Origin: Clostridiaceae bacterium
GTDB taxonomy: Bacteria; Bacillota; Clostridia; TANB77; CAG-508
Reading direction: 5' to 3'
DNA: 64,000 nt
NCBI GenBank assembly: GCA_021771025.1
Contig: JAETPW010000001.1
Span: 62,001 to 126,000 of the forward strand
Shown here: in pieces, positions 63,977 through 64,000 of the stretch
Layout of the letters: each line of letters starts with the position of its first letter
How positions within the stretch are numbered: the stretch's first letter is position 1
Notes under the pieces: generated by a model
Told to the model about the DNA's origin: nothing
Databases searched by the model: none
The model's input: only the letters and a program-made list of their open reading frames with translations
Program-made: the position numbers and the translations under genes

Positions 63977-64000
63977 ACCTGTACCTTCCTTATAATATAA

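Larger units (their letters stand above)
56229..64000. mobile_element. serine-recombinase element interrupting the PBP gene, right end outside the window
   Basis: All complete genes in it point left, are AT-rich and use ATA/AGA codons. Content: large serine recombinase, SHOCT-like ORF, nitroreductase, metallo-hydrolase, acetyltransferases, DinD-like protein, reverse transcriptase. Two merged elements are possible, given the second PBP-like sequence at 57980-58001. Confidence 0.6.

Noticed and set aside
1..64000. CRISPR arrays, rRNA or tRNA genes
   Set aside because: No regularly spaced identical repeats and no cloverleaf or rRNA signature were seen on reading both strands; weak tRNAs could still be missed without a search tool.

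Overview
The window reads as a chromosome segment of a low-GC, spore-forming member of the Bacillota, most like an anaerobic Clostridia-type organism. The evidence is AT-rich codon use, AAGGAGG-type ribosome sites, a trimeric [FeFe] hydrogenase, and sporulation genes (yabP, yabQ, a Coat F-like gene, a Spo0E-like gene, a YtvI/AI-2E-type membrane protein). I saw no rRNA, tRNA or CRISPR array. Species cannot be fixed from sequence reading alone.

Layout. 1-6.8 kb is a worn accessory stretch: an MFS tail, a uvrB with three single-base insertions, a RhuM-like gene, a metallo-hydrolase relic, cysE, a histidine phosphatase and small ORFs. 6.9-33 kb is mostly backbone: uvrA, an unidentified small RNA, the hydrogenase genes hydC-hydB-hydA, two long hairpin elements sharing one core, a uracil uptake and salvage pair (uraA-upp) behind what looks like a pyrBI-type attenuator, murD, spore-coat-like genes, guaA, two paralogous transglutaminase-like genes, and secA. 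33.0-40.3 kb is a more AT-rich genomic island placed at the 3' end of secA: a frameshifted tyrosine integrase, then B12-type radical SAM, HIT, DUF2797, an unknown protein, Nudix, and a cysteine desulfurase. A second SEC-C-coding sequence marks its far end.

40.4-53.6 kb returns to backbone (two small unknown genes with their own promoters, prfB with the RF2 frameshift site, lysC), then a cluster that looks like one biosynthetic pathway (PfkB kinase, 22-residue ORF, glutamine-synthetase-like ligase, two radical SAM/SPASM enzymes, HprK-like kinase, HAD phosphatase), then yabP-yabQ-divIC and rho. From about 54 kb the window is mobile again: an IS3-type end, an antiporter relic, and a penicillin-binding-protein gene cut by a large serine recombinase element that runs off the right edge. 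That element carries a nitroreductase, an array of 17-bp palindromes, a metallo-hydrolase, acetyltransferases, and a reverse transcriptase directly followed by a DinD-like gene.

Most notable structure: (1) four genes (hydA, upp, two radical SAM genes) share a Shine-Dalgarno / 26-27 nt hairpin / 9-10 nt / AUG start region; (2) two 98-99 bp conserved cores, each enclosed in its own unrelated 42-44 bp inverted repeat; (3) the uraA leader with pause-hairpin, U-tracts and an ORF ending inside the terminator; (4) the secA-end island; (5) the radical SAM / GS-like / HprK-like cluster; (6) the RT-DinD operon with a structured 5' region.
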